DNA of 44,338 nt from Stereum hirsutum FP-91666 SS1 (lineage: Eukaryota; Basidiomycota; Agaricomycetes; Russulales; Stereaceae): contig NW_006763132.1 in the NCBI RefSeq assembly GCF_000264905.1, positions 854,641 through 898,978 of the forward strand, given 5' to 3'. The position numbers were made by a program, and so were the translations under genes. Of the stretch, positions 12,083-24,260 are shown piece after piece; the stretch's first letter is position 1; each line of letters begins with the position of its first letter. Under the pieces are notes generated by a model. That model made no database searches and was not told the DNA's origin. It saw only the letters and a program-made list of their open reading frames with translations.

Positions 12083-15000
12083 TCAGATATACAAAACATA
12101 CGTCCCAATAACCGGTCGATGGTCGCTCCTCCCCTCCAGCCTCCTCATCCCGCGATCGTCCAAAGTCCTATAACTCTGACAAACGATATCACCTCTCCTC
12201 GGAGCCGGAGCCGGAGCCGGAATCGGAGTAGGCGAAGGCGCACGTTCCGGCGGCCCATGCCCATCCCTCGACGATTCGGTGGAAGTGGAGAGGAAAGGCA
12301 GGAAACGCCATCGGGCAGAGGAATGATGGACCGAATCTTTCGGTGGGACGGCGGGTGGAGGCGGAGAATCGGCGTTGAAGGAGTGTCGTGGTGATGCGAG
12401 ATTGGATGAAAGAGGAGAGATGGGTCGAAGTGCGGGTAGGAGTTCTGGAGAAGTGGAGGCGCGGACAGGGGCGGGGGCGGGAGCGACTGGTGAGGTGGCC
12501 GTTCGAGGACGTGGAGAGAGGATGTTGAGCATAGGTGGGGATTGGCTATCTAGTGCTGTACTTGAGCGTGATCGGGCCAATGAAGGTCGTGGGCTGATAG
12601 ACATGTAGTCGACGGACTGTGGTCTTGATCGCTTGCCGCCAAATGGTGGACTTCCAGGCTTGTGAAATGGTTCGGGAAAGTTGCCGTGACCTTGGGTGGG
12701 GACTGTTGTGGTGCTACTAAGAGGCGAGGGGATGGTAGGCAGATCTGTTGATCGCACAGAAGCTATCGACCCCCTCCTACTGCGTGAAGAAAATGAACGC
12801 CATGCATGTGCGAAGAGTTGACCGACAGTCCGCGTGTGGGTGCAGTGGTCCAACTCTTCCTCCGGCGGCTTCACCGTCGACTTGAACAGTATTCGGTCGC
12901 ACCTACAGGAATCCCGATATCAGCACAAATTTCTTACAGAACAGACATAAAAAAGTACCAGACATACCAGCTCGGAACACGCTGCTTGCTCGACGAATCA
13001 TAAACCCCAATATCCACCTCAAGCTCGTCCCCATCCACAATTGCCGCCATTGCCCCCGACTTTGTCGAACTCGCCCTCGGCGGTCCGCCCCCAATAGATA
13101 TAGACGCCGACTGCTGCACAGAGCCCATCAACGTCTCATGCTCCGCCGCACTTTTGCTGGCCGCCAACGCCGCATACGTACTCGCATGTCTCGACATGAC
13201 CAACGGCGTATTCGGCGCGCTCTTCGAGTACTGATAGTCCATCGCGACGCCCGTCGACCTGCTCTTCTGCTTCGGGCGCTTGCGGGGATCATTATTACGA
13301 TTATGATTACTGTTATTGTTATTGGTATGAAGACCGCTGACGTGCAGGCCCGGGTTCGAAGCAACGAACACGTTCCACTTCAGTTTCGCCTTATGCGCCG
13401 CGCTACCGAGCGAAAGTTTCGCCACGAGTCGTTTCGCGCCGAGCGCCGTCGACGACTTGTTATGCGGCGGAACGGTCTGCTCGTCCGAATCGTCTTCGTC
13501 ATCGTGATCGTCCTGGTCCATCGTCCGCTTGGAGGTGGAAGTGCCGGACGACTTGGACATGACGGAGTATACCTCCCCTTCCCTTCTCGCACCCGCGTCT
13601 TCCTCACCATCCACCTCGTCCTCCGCATCCCCACTCCCCGCATTCCCGCTCCCATGACCAGCTTCCTCTTCCCCGTCCGAACTCTCATGCCCCTTCTCAT
13701 CCTGGCAATCTGGATCAGCACACTCACCAACAGCAGCAGCAGGCGTATTCACGGATGCGTGCTCGCGTATGACCTGCGCGGCCACAGCGGCGTCCTCAGG
13801 TACCGCCTGCGCGGCCACCGCATCCGCATAATTCGAATTCTGCCTCTTTGGCCGTTTGCGTTTCGATTTGAGCGTGCGAAGGACGTCGTATTTGAACGTA
13901 GGCGGGAAATGGATGGGCGCTTCGTGGAAGCCGACGAAGGCTTGGCCGTTCCGCATGAGGTTGTAGAGCTGGTCGAAGGCGAGGGCTTGTTCGTATTCTG
14001 GGAGTGAGAGGATGGTTAGTGGGTTGTTAGATTGTAGGGGAAGAAAGAACGAAAACTCACCTCGTCTCGCAATAAGCCAATCCGCATGCAACCGCGAAAT
14101 ATCAAGCCGAAAGTTCAGATCGCCACAGAGAAACGTGTAGTCGAATTTATCCGTCAGATCTGGCAACAATATCAACACGCGAATCAATATCGCATTGCTT
14201 TTCGGTACACGTCTGAGGTAGGATGATAGGACGCACCTTCGACCAAATTCCGCGGATCGTCCGGTTTCAGGAATGCATCGACGGTCAATCCGCTCTATAA
14301 TCGAAATGGGGTCCATCTCAACAACCGAATACCCCAAAACAGGTCAAGCACATACCTTGATCTTACTCAGATTAGCCATCCTATTCAACAGCCTGCCTTC
14401 ATGGGCTATTCCAGCCAACACGCGATAGACAGTGCACCGATCAGGAAACCAGAAACACAAATATGACAATGCGAACGAGCGACTCACCAGCGAGATGCGC
14501 GTTGATAACCAAGATCGTCGTTCCCGAAAGATTGATACTAATCCCCACCGCACCTTTATTGCCCACTCGCCCTCCGATCAAACCAGCCGTGACCGCCGAC
14601 TTTGACGTTCCTTAACACACAAATAAAACAGCGTCAATCCAAACTCCACTCCCAGTCCCACAACCCTCCTTCCCAAGAGCTCAAAAAAAGGAGGCGTGTG
14701 TAGCCTATGGAAAAAAAAGACGAGGCGGGGTAAAGAAAGAAATCAAGCAACTCACCCTCAACCAACCCCCTAACCCCCTTATGCACAAAAACAGCCAAAT
14801 AAATCCCCATCATCCTCTCCTTCACCAACATCTCATACGGCCCCGCTCCCCGCCTCTCCACCACCTGCCTCCGATGATGATGATGCCTGGAAGTGATATC
14901 GCCAGTCGAAAGCGCACGGCCGACGTTGTGGAGGAGTTTTTCTTGTTTGAATTCACTGTGGAGGAGCCCTCCGCCGCCGCCTCCACTGACAATTCCGCTA

Positions 15001-17040
15001 GTGAGGTTGCCGCCACTGCCACTGAGGTTGCCGTTGCCGTTGCCACTGAGATTGCCGTTGCTGGTGTGGTTGCTATTACTATTACCGACAAGTCCCCCCA
15101 CAGCAGACCCCGCCCCGAGCCCCACGCCCGCTCCAACTCCAACCCCAGCCCCAACAGCCCCATTCACCCCAACCTCACTCTGCGTCACCGCGTGTCTCAG
15201 ATGCGGATAATGCGCATGGTGCTCTCTATGGTGGTGCTCTCTGTGTCCTCCATGTTCTCTGTATCCATACCCATGTCCATGCGAATGCGGATGCACGTCC
15301 TTAATCCCATGCACGAACCAATCCTCCAAAATCGCCGTCCATCCCGAGGACGCACCACCACTGTGCATCGCCGTCACATTCCCCGTCGCCGTCGCATTGG
15401 TCGTGGTGGAAGTAGGAGCAGCAGCCTCGTCGTGGTCCAAGTCTTTCGATTTGCGGGCTTTGATGGGACTAGGGCTGGGGATGGGCGGATTCGGATTTGC
15501 ACTCGGATTCGGATTTGGAGAGGTGTTGGCGGTGGGGGGTGGAGGATCGAAAGGGTCCTCGGATGGTTTCTCTTTCTCTTTTTCTTTTTCTTTGTCCTTT
15601 TCTTTGTCTTTTAGTTTGAAGCCTGCGCCGAGGCCCATGGGGAGACCTATACACATAAAGAAAGATGACACAGTTATTACAGGTCAAGCCCAAGAGGAGA
15701 GGTTAAGATGGAATGGATCCGAAAAAGAACGTACCTGATAAACTCGGACATTCCTGGCCCGCACTACATACCAAACAAACCGGTCAACGAACGCACTCCC
15801 CACACCAAACAACAGTAAACGAAACGACATACACAATAATAAGATGATAAGGATGTCCATCCTCCGTCGACAGCGCCGGGAACGCATCAGAGTCGTTCGT
15901 CGTGCCCGTAGGGTCATACTCCGGCACGGCGCCTAGGAGTTCTTCGAGGTCGCCCTGTGATGCACAATGAACAATAAAATGAAACAACGACGGACAGCCA
16001 CCATCATCATCACCGACACGATCACCGCCACCACCACCATCACACAACCAACCGCACACAAGACCGACCGAGCCCGCACGATACAATAAAACGCACACCG
16101 TCAGCACCCCGCCGACAAGGAATAGAATGATGAGGAGAGGGAGGGAGGAGGAGAGAGAGAGGAAGAGAGGGGGGGTAGAGAGGAAGACACGCACCTTCGG
16201 TAACGACTCGTGCATGTTCCAAGTAACAATACGTGTCTTCAGCGCTTTTGGCGGAGGACCCTGCGGTGCGACGGGCATCCTGCTGCCTTCGCCTGAGGGC
16301 GGCAAGCTGGAGGACGAAGGGAAGAGGGAGTGGAATCGGGAGAAAGGGCCTGGTGTGCGTGTGTGCGTGTACCCGTATATCGTCGACGAAGCATAGCATT
16401 GGTTTAATATTCCCAGAGTTTGGAGAGTCGTACGCAGCCGTAGGTCGATATAAGATGCATGGATGGAGGAGATGAAGTGAAATGAAATCCGCGTGGTCAT
16501 AACGTCAGTCTCTTCGTCTTCTCGTCTTCTCGATATGCAGGAGGGAGAGGGAGGGAGAGAAGAGAACGCACCCTGCCACGGTGGCCTAAACCCATGCGAA
16601 TGCTGGTGCTGATGCTGTTGCTGCTGATACCCCGGCCCAGCACTACTCGGCAGATCGAGCGTATGCGCATGCGGGATCGGGATCGCACTCCTCCTACCAC
16701 TAGTCCCAGTCCCAGTCCCACCACTCATGCCATGCCCATGTCCATGAACGGTGCTCCCCGTCCCCGTCGGCGACACCGCAACGCTAGGCAAACTAGAGGG
16801 TGAGGAAGGGCTGATAGGACTTCCAGGCGAGATAGAGATAGGACTGAATGACTCTGGTGAGGAGGTCGGAGCGGAGAAGGAGGTGGAGAGAGGACTGGAG
16901 AGGGGAGAGGAGGAGTAGATCGAGATGGACGGGGGGGAAGGAGAGACGGAGATTGAGAATGGATCTTTCGGAGACGGAGATGGCTGCTGTTCGTGTTGGT
17001 GCTGGCCATGTCCAAATAGGTTGGTGGCCTGCGCGTGCAT
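12083..17040 (-). CDS. Inositol-polyphosphate 5-phosphatase with long insertions
   Basis: Predicted Mg-dependent 5-phosphatase of phosphoinositides or inositol phosphates (exonuclease-endonuclease-phosphatase fold). No Sac domain is present, so it is not a synaptojanin. The spliced protein is about 1,280 residues with about ten introns. Motifs in order: RIVTWNMHESLPKGDLEELL (near 16220 to 15950), HLIIVAGQECPSLSGLPMGL (15830-15640), GTSKSAV...GGRVGNKGAVGISI (near 14600), VINAHLAAHEGRLLNRM (14500-14360), DYTFLCGDLNFRLD (near 14120), FHEAPIHFPPTFKYD (near 13900) and YDSSSKQRVPSWCDRIL (near 12990, across an intron). These are the family's catalytic elements. Between them sit a Lys-Glu, His-rich and Gly/Asn-rich insertion and a 230-residue acidic insertion. 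Ser/Pro-rich tails flank the domain. The N-terminus has the ATG directly after a CA repeat, and no in-frame ATG was found upstream. Confidence 0.92.
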
Positions 17041-18105
17041 CGTGTGTGTGTGTGTGTGTGTGCTTCGACTTCGGTAAACACCCAGGAATAGCTCTATGCT
17101 CGAGGAGTGGAGACGCGACCGTGACGGCCACTGTAGACGATGTGCAGTCGATGTCGATGTCGATGACTTGGCGGAGGAGCGTCACCCACGGTAACTAATC
17201 TTCGTCGTGGTCCTTGTCGTCGTCCAAGCGAGCGTAAGAGTCGGCGGTGGGTCCTAAAGCCGCACGCGAGCAGAACGAGGCAGCCCGCGGTGTCAGAACC
17301 TTCAGGGCTTCAGGGGGGTAAGTGTAGCACAGGAAAAGAAGGTTTCCTAGCGCTTGTCCGTGAAACTGGCAGGCAAGGCACTGACTGTCCTTACTGTTCC
17401 CGGTCTTGCGATTCTGCGGAGCCTAGCGCTGATGCGATGATGGATGCTGGGAATACGGCGGCGAGAGGAGCAGGCTGCTGTAAATTATGTATGTGGCTAT
17501 GAGGCCGAGGGTAGGTATGTATGTAAAAAAAGTATCGAGTATCGAGTCGCGAAATAATAAACGAGGGGCCGTCGCGAGTCGCGACGAGTGAATTGGGGCG
17601 GGCGAAATAAGCGAGTGTGTTGGGTGTGTTACAGCTATGATTGACAGCGTTAACGTTGGCGAAGGCGGTGGCAAGTGTGGCGTTCAGTCCATCCGGGACG
17701 AACGTTGAGCGTTGACGGTGAAGATGAGGTTGTCTCAGAGAAGTATTGAAACTGTACATGTAACTGTCTGCACTTGCACGACTGTATGTACCTGGACAAC
17801 TGTAACGCCACCGGCATAACAACTGTTGACCGTCGACCGTCGAGGCCACACGCCACAACAACGACTCGGAGAGAACAAGCAAATGTAAAGATGTAATTAT
17901 GTTTCTATGGCCCTGGGACAAGGAGTATATACGTGTTCGGAGCAAGAATGTAAATAAATACAAAAAGGGAGTCCTGTCCTGTGCGTAAACCCGACCTATT
18001 ATTTAAAAGCGTAGTGATGACCCAAAAATCCATCAGATGAAGATGTAGACAATAAGATGTGATGTGATGTACGCCCAGGTATGTTCGTAAGACAGCAAGC
18101 ACAGA
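17041..18105. other. Intergenic: 5-phosphatase promoter and SH3-gene 3' flank
   Basis: About 1.07 kb. It begins with a (GT)n microsatellite and a GTCGAT triplet run near 17150-17165. A 190-codon open frame on the minus strand (17391-17963) has no domain and lies where a leader and promoter are expected, so I do not call it a gene. Confidence 0.55.
17042..17062. repeat. (GT)n/(AC)n microsatellite abutting a start codon
   Basis: Ten GT units plus a final G. On the sense strand of the 5-phosphatase this is a CA run that ends one base before the ATG at 17040-17038. Confidence 0.95.
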
Positions 18106-19603
18106 TCAAAAAATAGAGTTGATGAGCCCGCTCCCAATCGCAGAGCCTGACAGTGATAAAAAACAAACAAACAAGAGTCATGAGCATCACCACAGCCGAG
18201 CGAAAACATAGCACAGTAGTCACGAAAAACGCACCTGCACCAAACCCGACACCTCCCACCGCCGACGTAGCCAACTACATTCATAGAACCAACACATCAG
18301 CGCACCGCTCTTTAAATAGAAATAGGAATAGACACAAAACACAAAACACAAAACACAAAACACAAAACACGAAAGAGACACTCACAGTCTGCTTCAACCC
18401 CCCATACTTACTCTCCTTCTGCGGCGGCTGTTCCTGCTGCACCTGCACCTGTTGCGGTGGCGGCTGTTGTACAGCCCCGGCCCCCGGTCCATTCATATAC
18501 GGATTATATCCCTGCACTTGTTGTGGTGGTGGCGGTCCTTGGTACGGCACCGGCGCGTTATTGTTGTTGTACGAGTTGTACTCGGGCGAGGAGTACGATG
18601 GCGAACGGGATTCGGACGGGGGAGGGTAGGGGGGAGCGGAGACGGACGAAGAGTCCAGTTTCTCGACGTAGTTGGACGGGAAGAGACCCTGTCTTCCGCC
18701 GATCTTGCCGGTCCACCAGTCGGCGTTGGTCTCTGTTACGATCTCGATGATGTCGCCGGCTTGGAAGCTGAGGTCGTTCGGGTCCTATGTGTCATTGTTA
18801 CGGAACGGAGGGGATGTCAGTGTCGGTTTGCGATTGGGAAGATCATGGATGGATGTGTGTGGGTATGGGACCACAGGATTTGGGTATGATATGATGGAAC
18901 GAGTATCGCCCGAAAGAGACGCCGTCTACTTATGTTGGAAGAACCCCTGATGAGAACTATTTTGGGGCATGCCCGTCGTAAGCTCATGGCTGTGATACAA
19001 CACGCCATGCAAACAAACGCATAAAGAGGCCACGACATCGTCAAAGACCACAAAACGCAATGCCCACTCAATCCGCATTACGTCCCTCTACCCACCATCC
19101 GAAATGTGCAGCCGCATTGAACGCAGAGACAGACCCATCAAACGTGAACATACCTGTCCATTCTCATTATACGACCACAACGCCTTCGCCCTCACCACCT
19201 TCGGCCCCGGCGGTGGAACTCCCCTCCTCACCGGCGGCCCAAAGTCCGGCGGCGGCGCATGATGCGCATGCGGGGGAGGACTCGAATACGGACTAGTCAC
19301 ACGTCCAGGCGGCGGGCCCTGCGGCGTCGACACCGCGCTGTTCATCATCCCACCAGGCATCGGCATGTTGTGAGAATGAGCAGGACTAGACGAAGGTTCG
19401 GGGATCGTCATCCTCCTCGTAGCGTCCGAAAGTGCCATTATATTGTGATCATTATTGGAAGTGGAAGAGGAAGAAGAAGAGGGAAGTTTGGAGAGAATGT
19501 CTCGGCCTGAGTCTCGCGAGAGTTCGTTCTGAGAGATGAGGAATTCGATGTTTTGTCGGGTTTGGGAGACGATGTGGGCGATGAGGGCGGCGGGGTCGGG
19601 CAT
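18106..19603 (-). CDS. SH3-domain protein, Lsb/Pin3-like actin regulator
   Basis: Likely cytoplasmic adaptor of actin patches and endocytosis. Yeast Lsb1 and Lsb2/Pin3, which share this layout, bind the WASP homologue Las17. The start [21 protein letters not shown] at 19603 matches the family's N-terminal helical segment; an in-frame ATG further upstream would add residues unlike the family. A Pro/Ser-rich linker follows, then the SH3 domain [16 protein letters not shown], an intron, and [13 protein letters not shown]...[23 protein letters not shown] with the usual ALYDY-like, WW and PSNY positions. A Pro/Gln-rich tail leads through two small exons to [19 protein letters not shown] and NSIF, the conserved glycine-rich C-terminus of the fungal family. 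Predicted length is about 310 residues. All exon joins keep frame. Confidence 0.9.
18332..18370. repeat. Heptanucleotide tandem repeat (ACACAAA)n in an SH3-gene intron
   Basis: About five copies of a 7-bp unit in the intron separating the Gln/Pro-rich exon from the glycine-rich C-terminal exons. It is noncoding in the model given. Confidence 0.9.
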
Positions 19604-20594
19604 GGCTGTCAACTGACTTGTGGGGGTGTATGCTTTCAGCTGGAAGGGTACGGTCTGTTGAGGGATATGAAGGTGGGTCTGTGGAGGACGAAGGAGGTGG
19701 CCGTGAAGGACGAGAGCGAGCGAGGTGCCGAGCGCCACACCGCCTTGACGGGATCTCGAAGCCTGCGCCACGTCAGCCAGCTTACGCGCTTACTCATCCT
19801 CCCCGCACGGCGTCTTCAATCTAACTCTGAGCTTCGAGCTTCGTCTTCTGCACCCCTACTAGTTACAGTTAACTGCCCACTGGACCAGAAAGACGAATTA
19901 CATTCCATCGATATCTCAGTCCACTGAATCCAAAGAACATCGACTCCATCGATGATAAGTAGCAGCGAAATGAACCAATGACACAATAAGTACCCAGCCA
20001 AGTCGGCAGAGGCAGAATCTAAATAATAAAAAGCCGTACGGAAAGAAAGAAGGCACCAGTTCGATCAAACTTCAAAGGAGAAAGAGGGCGCATGATGGAC
20101 GTTATAAAGACTAAAAAAACAAACACATAGATGTACGGACGCGCGACCCTCCGAGGACGAATTATTTACAGTGACAGTGACGGAAGCACGAGATGATGGG
20201 AGATTGATTTAAGTAATCGAGGCTCGTAAGGTGGAACGAGGACGAGCCCCTTGGGGAAGAGAACGGCGTGAAGGTGGCGGTTGATGGTAATGGTGGAGAT
20301 GGCGCGATGAGAGAAAAAGAATAGGTATGTGGACAGGACAAGACAAAAAAGAAAGACGACGACTAAAAACACAACGTGCCAACTCCTCTGGGAACAAAAG
20401 GACATCTGAATGGAGAGTACGTAAGGTGAAAGGAGAAATTCGAACGGATGCGGATGAGATCGTGATGTGGTGAGGATGGGAGCATGGAGGAACACTGTAC
20501 TAAACAACTTCAGAGCCCGATAACATAAGAGAGGGAGATAATTTCGAGATAGGGTTTTCCGCGCGAGAACGGAAGGGTGAACGTAAGAGGTCTG
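19604..20594. other. Intergenic: SH3-gene promoter and DsbA-gene 3' flank
   Basis: About 1 kb between two genes on the same strand. A minus-strand open frame at 20166-20507 begins MFSTVFLHAP and is Ser/Phe-rich without any domain. It is treated as chance. Confidence 0.55.
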
Positions 20595-21969
20595 TTAGGC
20601 CGCAGTGGCCACAGCAGACGATGGACTTGGTGCTCCCGACTGGTCAGCAAGACTTTCGGCCGTCGCCAGACGCTGGAAGATCTGGACATGATGATGATCA
20701 AGAACCGGAAGGGTCGTGAGCGAAACGCACATTGATGAGAAGAAAGATGGTCAGAACGACTGCGACGGGGGAGGCTGTGGAAAAAAACAGACACGAACCT
20801 TCACATACACAGACGCCTGTTGTCCGCCGCCGACAGCCCATTTGCCGTCGATGATGGTGAACGGAACGCCAGTGACGCCCTTCTGGCGGGCCTCAGCAAT
20901 TTGGGCCTCAACCTCTGCCAAGAGCTCGTCGGACTTCAAAAAGTCGAGTGCCTGCAATGTGACCGATGAGCAATGAGCAAACAATATCAAAGTAAACGCA
21001 TTAGGCATCGAGGAATGAGAGTTGCGAATGGGGTACGCCTGCTTGTGGTGATTGGACGCCGCCTCCGAGGGGCTGAGCAAGATCTCAATCCCATCGGGGA
21101 GGACGACATAGATCTCCGTCATCCAGACCGTCATTCACGCCCTACATGGAGAAAACGTAAAAATGCGGGGAGATAGAGCGTACCTCTGCTTTTGACATCA
21201 AACCGGAAGCTTCTGCGAGGTCGGAAAGCATATCGAGGTCGCACAGGTCCTGCTCATCCTGTTGATACGCCTTGAAGATATTGCGCAGAAGATCGGCCTG
21301 GGTTTTTGGGCCTCCGATGTGCAAGGCTTTCATCATCAACCTATGCGCTCGTGTTGATTGCGAAATCTTGCCCTGGAATGAACTGCAAACATGATTAGAT
21401 ACGACAGCTAGCGTGACAGACACGAGATACGTGCACAAGGAACGTATGTGGGAAACAGCAGGGAAAGCACGCTCAATGGCGTCATCGAAAAGATGCAAAG
21501 GCGGCCGTACTCAGGCATACAAGAATGCGGCGCGTGCAATAGTATTCAATCTTCGGAGGGGGAGATGCACGGAGGAAAGAACGAAACGCAAAGGTATACA
21601 TCGAGATCAGACTCACATGTTGACTCCGGCCTCCTCAGCTTTCTGGGTCACCAGACTGTTAACGGCCTCAAACTTCATTTTACCAAACTTCTTCGTGAGG
21701 TATTCCTCTTTATCCATCGGTGTCTCCGAGAGGCCAGGGCTGACTATGAAAGGCCGGTACTCGACCTGGAATTCGAGTGGTAGATTGGAACACTGGGCCA
21801 GCGCATTTTGGAGCTCGCGATACCCGATGTAGCACCAAGGACAGATCTATAAATAAGGGACAAGACAGAGTCAGAGTCAGAATTCGAGGAATAGCGAATG
21901 TGTGATTTTGAAACGCACGAAATCGGAAATCACGACAAGCTTGACGATACGCTTCGATAGGATGGTCAT
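20595..21969 (-). CDS. DsbA/FrnE-like thioredoxin-fold oxidoreductase
   Basis: Predicted cytosolic thiol oxidoreductase of the DSBA-like (FrnE) family. The physiological substrate is unknown. The start MTILSKRIVKLVVISDF leads across an intron into ICPWCYIGYRELQNAL, giving the CPWC redox motif after the first strand. EYRPFIVSPGLSETPMDKEE and KKFGKMKFEAVNSLV follow, then TRAHRLMMKALHIGG, NIFKAYQQDEQDLCDLDMLS and ALDFLKSDELLAEVEAQIA. The cis-proline loop is GVTGVPFTIIDGKWAVGGGQ. A last exon encodes IFQRLATAESLADQS and ends AVATAA. All hallmarks of the family are present in order, and length is about 245 residues. There is no signal peptide, so a cytosolic site is inferred. Confidence 0.9.
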
Positions 21970-24260
21970 GGTGGTCGAAAGAGTAGTACTGAGAGATCCG
22001 AATGCCACAGAGGCAAAGGGTTGAGATTATAGTTGTTGCGTTGTTCGCTATGGAAGCGCTGAAGGGAGAATAGCGGTATGGTGGAGAGGAGAGATGCGGT
22101 ATGTCTAAGCAGGCGAGTATATGGGAGGAAGTGAAGGCGGTGTGACCAAGCCAGAGCCGATCGGGATCCTTTCCAGCTGAGTGAGCGAGCTTCCGGCACA
22201 GCTCCGGCATCGTTCGGAGCCTGTCACAGTCTCACGTCACATCCCATTTATGGAAACTCCGTGCACCCACTCGGGTTCCGAACTTCGCCCGCCGAGCACA
22301 GGAAATCTAATCATCTCCTCGTCGAAAACATGCCCGGTCCCTCCATATGGTCCTCGCAGTCGCTGCAAATACCAACGCTGACCAACTCGAGACCGACGGC
22401 AAAGCTCTAGCTGCTATTCCCGAGCTCGCGACTTGCTCGCGGCTCGCTCGAGCCCTACTAATAGGTGAGCGCTCATGCAGCATGGTCCAACTCCGACTCG
22501 TTGGGATTGCGCCAGAGATGATTGGCTCTCTCTTAAACTCTTACGAGCAGCGCTGAAGCGCTGATGGCTATACTATGCTCTTGGAGGTAACGGTCTTCAC
22601 TTTGTCCACCGGCACATTGGCGCGTTTTTCTCTTGCAACTTGATCCCAGAATCTGGATTCGAAAGCCACTCTTGCCCCACGGAAGTTATCTAGGACGTGA
22701 TATAACTTGGACAGGATCTATCGTTATAACTTAGCTCAGGGCCTCTGCTGGCGGCGATTTACGTAACCTCATACGGTAAGTACTAGAGAGGATGAATGAA
22801 CGTCTGCACTTCGGAGGTAACACACAATTCTTCGAGAGGATCCGGCGTCCACAACTGATCAGGCAGTACAGTGTCAACCGAGCTGAGCTCGGGCTCCACG
22901 AACAAGATTATATTCATGTCGACAGACACTCTCGAATCCCTCTCAGTAAACCTTGTAGGCGGCGCGGCACCTACCCCCTACCGAGTTCTGTCGAGCCGCC
23001 ATCCGCAAAACGCCCCGTACTACGTCTATCAGCGACGCCTACGCTCCTTCACAACAAGTCGTGTCGGACTTTGAAGCTCAGGCCAGTGCAGGCCTCTCCG
23101 GACGATTCTAGACGACGACAAGCTTATCAGTGTGTGCAAATCGCTGCCGATCTTCGTTTGGAGACCGGTCTGGATATGCTGACTGAGGCGTCGATCACCC
23201 CTCGACTCGTAAGAACGCAGTAACCTCGTGTTTTTGTTTGCTTGTTCAGCTCAGATCACTCTAAATAAACCGCTCCCCACCATGCGTCACTTTCAAGTCA
23301 TCTGGATGCATGGCCGTGGAACTCTCATTGCCTTTATGAGCTACTGCATAACGAACTAAAGAGGCGCCTCTTACTCAGACGATCTTCGACGTTGTGCACA
23401 TGCTCTGTATTCACCCGAGCCGTGTTCCGACATGGGTCACGACATTCAACGGTGAGTGGATGAAAAATTACTGACCTGTTCCATCCTCTCAATCGATTGC
23501 TCTGTTTACGAGTAATGCCAAATCGCACATAATGACACAGAATTAGGAAACAAATGAGCTTCGTGCCACTCACTTGATTGTGACTCATTATGCGAGGCTC
23601 ACGCTGACTTTCTTGAATATAGAAGCAACAAATCGTTCAGCGAGTCGGCACAGAATGCTTCAACAGGCTGATACGGACGATCTCGAGCTGTCGCTTTGTA
23701 ATTTGCTGTCCATCCGCCGGAGCGAGTCTTAGCTGCGCGTTTTACTTGCTGGGGCCACTCACGAAAACTTGTCCTGTAATCTCCTTGTTCAATATCTTCC
23801 GAGTGAAGTAGACACGGGTCGAATATGAGTCCAAGGTGTCGCGTCGGTCAGACTAGGAACGGACGAATCACACGAAGTCAATTTAGAACTCCGACTTGCC
23901 CGCGTGGCGGAAGATTGTGTGGCGCCATCTGATGTTTTTCCTTCTCTGCACAGTCTTGGAATGTTACTCAACAAATGGAAAAACTGAACCTCGTAAGAAT
24001 TTGAACGATTGAACGCCCTGTCATGTCCAACAGTGACACAAAACATCATACCACACAACCTGCCACTAGCCAGGGTCCTTCCGCTCTTTCCATACTGCTC
24101 CTACCCTCTTCGCCGTCTCGCCCTCGCTGTCCTCCTCGGCCACTGTCACCTCTACCACCTGTCCCTTCGTCCGCTAATTTCAATCTCCGTAGTATGCCTC
24201 CTCATTCCCTCCGTTGCCCCTGGTGCTACATCAGAAGTCGGAGCCGGAGCTCCTCCTCCG
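21970..24260. other. 2.3-kb stretch without a supported gene
   Basis: Longest gene-free interval in the window. Open frames such as 22792-23223 (+, 143 codons) and 22347-22556 (+) have no domain I recognise and no splice partners that extend them. It should hold the promoter of the DsbA-like gene at its left end and the 3' flank of the WD40 gene at its right end. A decayed gene or transposon remnant cannot be excluded. Confidence 0.5.

Noticed and set aside
12083..12874. Separate Ser/Pro-rich gene at the 3' end of the 5-phosphatase
   Set aside because: Upstream in-frame residues CDRILFKSTVKPPEEEL complete the VPSWCDRIL motif across an intron, so this is the last exon of the phosphatase.
13138..14007. 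Long plus-strand open frame (289 codons) opposite the 5-phosphatase
   Set aside because: It is the antisense shadow of an exon with biased codon composition; Arg/Ile-rich, no domain, and the opposite strand encodes clear catalytic motifs.
14781..15614. Plus-strand open frame of 277 codons
   Set aside because: Antisense shadow of the low-complexity insertion of the 5-phosphatase, with repetitive Arg/Met/Ile composition.
17391..17963. Minus-strand open frame of 190 codons
   Set aside because: No domain, no splice support, and located in the expected leader and promoter of the 5-phosphatase gene.
22792..23223. Plus-strand open frame of 143 codons as a possible gene
   Set aside because: No recognisable domain, Arg/Ser/Pro-rich composition and no splice partners; mentioned only as a possible target for transcript checks.
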